Shown here: piece by piece, positions 8,262 through 11,883 of the stretch
Numbering within the stretch: the first letter of the stretch is position 1
Layout of the letters: the number at the start of each line of letters is the position of its first letter
DNA from: CABHOJ01 sp965649545
GTDB taxonomy: Bacteria > Pseudomonadota > Gammaproteobacteria > Burkholderiales > Methylophilaceae
Assembly: GCA_965649545.1 (NCBI GenBank)
Contig: CBFGLF010000047.1
Location: 1 to 11,883, forward strand
Direction of reading: 5' to 3'
DNA length: 11,883 bases
Notes under the pieces: model-generated
The model's database searches: none
The model's input: the letters and a program-made list of their open reading frames with translations, nothing else
Told to the model about the DNA's origin: nothing
Position numbers and translations under genes: made by a program

Positions 8262-8278
8262 TGCAATTACCATGCCAG
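8262..8278 (-). promoter_or_regulatory. Sigma-54 (-24/-12) promoter for cobA-nirB operon
   Basis: On the minus strand the sequence reads CTGGCAT, five bases (GGTAA), then TTGCA. This is close to the RpoN consensus TGGCAC-N5-TTGCA, with the invariant GG and GC exactly 12 bases apart. The -24 element is at 8277-8272 and the -12 element at 8266-8262, predicting a transcription start near 8251, about 25 bases before the cobA ATG. Sigma-54 with an NtrC-type activator commonly controls nitrate assimilation genes. Recognition is by eye only. Confidence 0.75.
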
Positions 8279-8353
8279 CGATGAAAGCTCATTGATTACA
8301 GTCGCTTAACAAAATCCCTATCTTGCCTGCACCATCACGAACGCCTCTTTAAA

Positions 8354-8390
8354 GTGCATATGCACCAGGTTGGAAATCAACCTGGTGCAC
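8354..8390. promoter_or_regulatory. Inverted repeat with TGCACC/GGTGCA half-sites: possible NtrC enhancer or mRNA hairpin
   Basis: A perfect inverted repeat has arms TGCACCAGGTTG (8361-8372) and CAACCTGGTGCA (8378-8389) around a 5-base loop. It overlaps a 12-bp palindrome, GTGCATATGCAC (8354-8365). Another TGCACC half-site lies at 8328-8333. TGCACC...GGTGCA resembles the NtrC half-site, and the repeat lies about 110-140 bp upstream of the predicted sigma-54 start, a normal enhancer distance. As RNA read through from the porin gene it would form a stable 12-bp stem, but no U-run follows, so it is not a canonical terminator. The arm spacing is wider than a standard NtrC site, so the enhancer role is inference. 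Confidence 0.55.
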
Positions 8391-8412
8391 GTTCAACCGC
8401 CGTGAAATACGC

Positions 8413-9723
8413 CTAGAAGGTGTACATCGCGGTGAGCCATACCTTCTCCAGATCCGGTTTGCGACCGGCCGCCAGTGCGACGCGATCCTCTTCCTGGAAG
8501 TTGGCGTATTCCGCCTTCACCCAGAACTTGGGCGTGACGGTGTAAGTGGCCGATACATCGAATTCCTTGCCGTACTTGTCACCGAAGCCGCCGCCGAACT
8601 TGCCGAAGTCCTCGTCCGAGTTGAAGACGTGGTATTCGGCCAGCAGGACGAGGTCGTTGATCGGCTTGCCGCCGAAGGTCACGAAGTTGTCCTTGATACC
8701 CTGTCTCGGGGTGACAAGGAACTGGTCAGCCCAGCCCTGGAACAGGTGGTTGGTACCGAACGGGGTCTGGAAGGCATACTGGCTGTCGTTACTGGACAAG
8801 GTCTCGTGGTCGAAACGCACGAACCAGGTCTTGTACATGGCGCCACCGCCGAGTCGGTAGTAATGGGCATCGATACGGTCATCGCCGCCGGAATATTCAT
8901 CCTGCTTGGCGTATTCGGCGGTATAGAGGCCTTTCCATTCCGGCGTGAAAACATGCGCGCCATCCAGGCGGGCGCCCAGAGTCTTGCTGGAGGCGTCCGC
9001 ATTGGCGCCAAGACCATTGTTGGCATTGAAGCCAAGGTCATTGAAGTTGTTGAAATAGCCGTAGCCGATCAGCGACTCGGAGGGCGAGATGCGGTACTTG
9101 GCGTTGATGATGTCGAGGTCGCCGGAACGCAGGCGCGTGTTGATCTGCTTCACGCGGTCAAAGTGCGCCACGGTGATCTCGGTGTCGGGGATGCTCTTGT
9201 TGATGACCGAGATCCCATCGAACACCTGCATCACCTGACGGAAGCCGATGTCGCCGATGAAACGGACGTTATCGAGGTTGATCTGCTGGCGACCGACGCG
9301 GAATTTGGTGTTGCGGATGCCGGTCCAGTCGACATACAGCTGATTGATATCGGTATTGTCCGGATCGACGATGATCGGATGCTGGCCCTTGCCCGGTTCG
9401 GCGACGCCGAGGGCGCGATCGTCATAGCGGTTCTCGAACTTGCTGACATCGATGATCTGCGCGCCGATACTGAAATTGTGGAAAGGTGCGGTCTGCCAGC
9501 CGATCAGGCTGCGCAGGGTGAAGGCATTACCCTTCTCGGCCTTGCCTTCCTGGTCCACATGCTCGTAACGCAGGCGGAAACTGGTCATGTTCTTGCCGGC
9601 CTTCACCGAATCGAGGAAGGTATATTCCGGCAAGGCTTCCTCTGCCTGCGCTGCGCCGATCAGACTAGCCAGCAAAACTCCCGTAAGTACTTGACGCATC
9701 TGATGAGTGGGATTACTTTTCAC
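8413..9723 (-). CDS. Alginate-export-family outer-membrane porin
   Basis: 436-residue outer-membrane beta-barrel protein. The N-terminus has a Sec signal peptide (basic start, hydrophobic core VLTGVLLASLIG, probable cleavage after AQA at residue 27). The mature part is rich in alternating aromatic/polar strands with no long hydrophobic helix, and it ends in the aromatic-terminated strand WLTAMYTF, whose final Phe is a typical barrel-assembly signal. Overall pattern (SFRLRYEHVDQEGKA, TKFRVGRQQINLDNVRFIG) matches the alginate_exp porin family. Homologues occur in nitrate clusters, where they are presumed to pass nitrate or nitrite; a role in alginate export is unlikely here. The start is GTG at 9723, supported by AAGGAG seven bases upstream. 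It lies 71 bp after the ABC ATPase gene and 186 bp before cobA. Substrate is inferred from context only. Confidence 0.85.
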   Translation of the reverse strand: MKSNPTHQMRQVLTGVLLASLIGAAQAEEALPEYTFLDSVKAGKNMTSFRLRYEHVDQEGKAEKGNAFTLRSLIGWQTAPFHNFSIGAQIIDVSKFENRYDDRALGVAEPGKGQHPIIVDPDNTDINQLYVDWTGIRNTKFRVGRQQINLDNVRFIGDIGFRQVMQVFDGISVINKSIPDTEITVAHFDRVKQINTRLRSGDLDIINAKYRISPSESLIGYGYFNNFNDLGFNANNGLGANADASSKTLGARLDGAHVFTPEWKGLYTAEYAKQDEYSGGDDRIDAHYYRLGGGAMYKTWFVRFDHETLSSNDSQYAFQTPFGTNHLFQGWADQFLVTPRQGIKDNFVTFGGKPINDLVLLAEYHVFNSDEDFGKFGGGFGDKYGKEFDVSATYTVTPKFWVKAEYANFQEEDRVALAAGRKPDLEKVWLTAMYTF

Positions 9724-9730
9724 GTTGTTG

Positions 9731-9736
9731 CTCCTT
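9731..9736 (-). promoter_or_regulatory. Ribosome binding site deciding the GTG start of the porin
   Basis: AAGGAG on the minus strand, seven bases before the GTG at 9723. The first in-frame ATG (codon 9) would cut away the basic N-region of the signal peptide and has no comparable site, so GTG is preferred. Confidence 0.7.
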
Positions 9737-9759
9737 AAGTAAGAGTGACATTTGGTTTT

Positions 9760-9789
9760 AAACCCGCTCTAAACCGGCGGGTTTTTTTT
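9760..9789 (+). terminator. Intrinsic-terminator-like hairpin, strongest in the + direction
   Basis: Arms AAACCCGC (9760-9767) and GCGGGTTT (9777-9784) form an 8-bp stem around a 9-base loop. On the plus strand eight T residues (9782-9789) run through and beyond the right arm, which is a good intrinsic terminator for antisense transcripts leaving the porin gene. On the minus strand, the coding direction, the same stem is followed only by TTT then AAAACC, so termination between the ABC ATPase and porin genes would be weak or partial. Confidence 0.6.
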
Positions 9790-9794
9790 CGTGC

Positions 9795-10583
9795 TTAAGC
9801 TGCTTTTGCATGACGCTCGTAAAGGAAGCGCAGCACTTCCCCACGCAGGTGGTTGTAATGCGGGTCTTCGGCCAGGTCGAGGCGCTTGCGCGGACGTTCC
9901 AGGTCGACGCTGAGGATCTCGCCGATGGTCGCGGCCGGGCCGTTGGTCATCATGACGATGCGATCGGAGAGCAATACGGCTTCATCCACATCGTGCGTGA
10001 CCATGACCGTGGTACAGCCGGATTTGGCCATGATGCCCATCAGTTCGTCCTGCAGGTTGGCCCGGGTCAACGCATCCAGTGCGCCGAAGGGCTCGTCCAG
10101 CAGCAACACTTTTGGTTCCATGGCCAGGGCGCGGGCGATACCGACACGCTGCTTCATGCCGCCGGAGATCTCCCCGGGACGTTTCTCGGCCGCATGGGAC
10201 AGGCCGACCAGTTCCAGCGCGGCCGCGGTCCGGTCCAGCATCTGTTGCTTGTTCTCGGTCTTGCTGAATACGCGCTCGACTGCCAGGTAGACGTTCTCGG
10301 CACAGGTCAGCCAGGGCAGGAGCGAGTGGTTCTGGAACACCACCGCACGCTCCGGGCCGGGGCCGGCGATCTCACGACCTGCGCAGAACAGCAGCCCGCT
10401 GGTGGGTTCCAGCAAACCGGCGATCAGGTTCAGCACAGTGGATTTGCCGCAACCCGAGTGGCCGATGATGGAGACGAACTCGCCTTGCTCGATACTGAGG
10501 TCGATGTTGCGCAGGGCTTCGAAACTGCCTTTCTTGGTCTGGAATTTCATGCTGACCTGTTCCAGTTGTACGTACTTTTCCAT
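9795..10583 (-). CDS. nrtC: Nitrate ABC transporter, ATP-binding subunit
   Basis: 262-residue ATPase that powers nitrate import with the NrtB permease on the cytoplasmic face of the inner membrane. Walker A GHSGCGKST (41-49), Q-loop Gln84, signature ISGGMKQR (139-146), Walker B VLLLDEP (159-165, Glu164 catalytic) and switch His197 (THDVDEA) are all intact. The length matches the single-domain NrtD/NasD type; cyanobacterial NrtC has an additional NrtA-like C-terminal domain that is absent here. It is called nasD in Klebsiella. Sulfonate/taurine ATPases (SsuB, TauB) look alike, so the nitrate assignment leans on the neighbouring nrtA and nrtB. AGGAG six bases before the ATG (10590-10594) supports the start, 31 bp after nrtB. 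Confidence 0.92.
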   Translation of the reverse strand: MEKYVQLEQVSMKFQTKKGSFEALRNIDLSIEQGEFVSIIGHSGCGKSTVLNLIAGLLEPTSGLLFCAGREIAGPGPERAVVFQNHSLLPWLTCAENVYLAVERVFSKTENKQQMLDRTAAALELVGLSHAAEKRPGEISGGMKQRVGIARALAMEPKVLLLDEPFGALDALTRANLQDELMGIMAKSGCTTVMVTHDVDEAVLLSDRIVMMTNGPAATIGEILSVDLERPRKRLDLAEDPHYNHLRGEVLRFLYERHAKAA

Positions 10584-10614
10584 GGATGACTCCTAGTTAA
10601 TTTGGCGGCGATGG

Positions 10615-11532
10615 CTATTCATACTGAAAGCGCTTGGCCAGCAGGATCAGGAACTGTTCCAGCAGCAGGCCGACGATCCCGACCACAAAGATGGCGATGA
10701 TGATGTGTTCCACATTGAGGTTGTTCCACTCATCCCACACCCAGAAGCCAAGGCCGACGCCGCCGGTGAGCATCTCGGCCGCCACGATCACCAGCCAGGC
10801 CACCCCGATGGAGAGGCGTACGCCGGTCATCATGTAGGGCAGGGCGGAGGGGAACAGGATCTTGGTGAAGATCTTCCATTCCGACAGGTTCAGCACACGC
10901 GCTACGTTCATATAGTCCTGCGGCACCTTGCTCACGCCGACCGCGGTGTTGATGATCATGGGCCAGATGCTGGAGACGAAGATCACCCAGATCGCGGCGG
11001 GGCTGGCTGCCTTGAACACCAGCAGACCGATCGGCAACCACGCCAGTGGCGAGACTGGGCGCAACAGGCTGATCACCGGCGCCATCATGTCGGACATGAA
11101 CTTGAAACGGCCGATGATGAAGCCGAGCGGGATGCCGATCAGTGCCGCCATACCGAAGCCGATGCCGACGCGTTCCAACGAAGCCAGGATGTTCCAGCCG
11201 ATGCCCTGGTCGTTCGGGCCGTTCTGGTAGAACGGGTCGCTGAACACCTCCACGGCGGAATGGAAGGTCGGGATCGGCCCAGGCAGCCCCGGCGACTGAT
11301 AGGACACCAGTGCCCAAAGCGCGACGAACAGCATGAGGCCGAACATCGGCGGCAACAGCCACTTGAGTGCCGTGCGCATGCCGGAGGCCACGGCGAAAGT
11401 GCGCTCGGTGGCGGCCTTGGCCGGGGCCGGTTTAGCGGCGACCGGTTCGTTGGCCGCCGCTTGGGTGATGACGGTATGTTCGCTTTTCATGATGGTTCCC
11501 AGACTTTGCTCGTTGATGCTGACTGCACTCAT
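10615..11532 (-). CDS. nrtB: Nitrate ABC transporter, permease subunit
   Basis: 305-residue inner-membrane permease forming the channel of the nitrate importer. It begins with a cytoplasmic Ala/Pro-rich stretch (about 25-45), then a first membrane helix (about 58-78) and further helices typical of the BPD permease fold. A coupling segment, NVARVLNLSEWKIFTKILFP (209-228), is the EAA-loop that docks on the ATPase. The segment LRPVSPLAWLPIGLLVF (157-173) is characteristic of the nitrate/sulfonate/taurine permease family. The ATG at 11532 has AAAGGA seven bases upstream; a second Met at residue 15 is a weaker alternative. It lies 30 bp after nrtA and 31 bp before the ATPase gene, so the three form one transcription unit. 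It is called nasE in Klebsiella. Confidence 0.93.
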   Translation of the reverse strand: MSAVSINEQSLGTIMKSEHTVITQAAANEPVAAKPAPAKAATERTFAVASGMRTALKWLLPPMFGLMLFVALWALVSYQSPGLPGPIPTFHSAVEVFSDPFYQNGPNDQGIGWNILASLERVGIGFGMAALIGIPLGFIIGRFKFMSDMMAPVISLLRPVSPLAWLPIGLLVFKAASPAAIWVIFVSSIWPMIINTAVGVSKVPQDYMNVARVLNLSEWKIFTKILFPSALPYMMTGVRLSIGVAWLVIVAAEMLTGGVGLGFWVWDEWNNLNVEHIIIAIFVVGIVGLLLEQFLILLAKRFQYE

Positions 11533-11562
11533 ATCGATTTCCTTTTGTCGTGACGATCAGCC

Positions 11563-11883
11563 TTAGGCCTTGACCTTGAAGCCGGCGGCATAGGCCTTGG
11601 GGTCCTTGCCGTCCCACACCACGCCGTCGATGAGCTTGCTGCTGCGCATCGGGTCTTTGGGGACATTGATGCCCAGCTGGCTGGCGGCTTCGGTGTAGAG
11701 CTTGATCTGGTTGATCTTCTGGGCGATGCCGAGGTAATCCGGATCGGACTTGAGCAGGCCCCAGCGCTTGTGCTGCGTGAGGAACCACATGCCGTCGGAC
11801 AGGTAAGGGAAATTCACCTTGCCGTCGTTGAAGAACTTCATGTAGTTCGGGTCTTCCCATTTCTTGCCGATGCCGTTGTCGTA
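11563..11883 (-). CDS. nrtA: Nitrate ABC transporter, substrate-binding protein (C-terminal 106 residues)
   Basis: Only the C-terminal 106 codons are inside the window; the frame is open to the right edge and ends in TAA at 11563. The stretch contains FPYLSDGMWFLTQHKRWG, QKINQIKLYTEAASQLGI and WDGKDPKAYAAGFKVKA, typical of the end of NrtA/NasF nitrate-binding proteins (called nasF in Klebsiella). These proteins capture nitrate (or nitrite) in the periplasm and deliver it to NrtB. The export signal and ligand-binding residues are outside the window. Related CynA (cyanate) proteins cannot be fully excluded from the fragment, but nasA and nirB downstream make nitrate far more likely. Confidence 0.9.
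   Translation of the reverse strand, partial: YDNGIGKKWEDPNYMKFFNDGKVNFPYLSDGMWFLTQHKRWGLLKSDPDYLGIAQKINQIKLYTEAASQLGINVPKDPMRSSKLIDGVVWDGKDPKAYAAGFKVKA

Noticed and set aside
8354..8390. Inverted repeat read as a canonical rho-independent terminator of the porin gene
   Set aside because: The stem is strong, but neither strand has a T-run directly after it, so I list it as a regulatory or hairpin element instead.
8629..9738. 369-codon open frame on the plus strand
   Set aside because: Antisense to the porin gene, which has a signal peptide, ribosome site and barrel ending. The plus-strand translation is Val/Ala/Asp-rich with no recognisable motif.

Overview
The window is one continuous stretch of a nitrate/nitrite assimilation cluster. 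Every supportable gene is on the minus strand, so the cluster reads from position 11883 down to 1. The G+C-rich sequence, the tail-to-head packing and the outer-membrane porin point to a Gram-negative bacterium, most likely a gamma- or betaproteobacterium. The combination of a Ser/Thr kinase-phosphatase with nirBD and an assimilatory nitrate reductase is known from Pseudomonas (PA1779-PA1783 region), but I cannot name a genus.

In transcription order, the first block is nitrate uptake. It holds the C-terminal end of a nitrate ABC-transporter binding protein (nrtA, cut by the right edge), the permease nrtB, the ATPase nrtC/nasD, and an alginate-export-family outer-membrane porin with a signal peptide. 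A 186-bp gap follows. It holds a perfect 12-bp-arm inverted repeat and a near-consensus sigma-54 (-24/-12) promoter pointing into the second block.

The second block is the reduction operon: cobA (SUMT, precorrin-2 synthesis for siroheme), nirB (large nitrite reductase subunit), a NarK-type MFS nitrate/nitrite transporter, a tail-anchored PP2C phosphatase-Ser/Thr kinase fusion, nirD (Rieske-type small subunit) and nasA (molybdopterin nitrate reductase, cut by the left edge after 570 codons). Spacing inside this block is 0 to 39 bp, which is typical of one operon.

The genes form a coherent route: nitrate crosses the outer membrane (possibly through the porin) and the inner membrane (ABC and/or MFS transporter), NasA reduces it to nitrite, and NirBD reduces that to ammonium with siroheme begun by CobA. 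The sigma-54 promoter fits control by nitrogen status through an NtrC-like activator. The least understood parts are the kinase-phosphatase, the porin, and the inverted-repeat region between the two blocks. I see no mobile element, CRISPR array, tRNA or rRNA, and no gene-free stretch longer than 186 bp.
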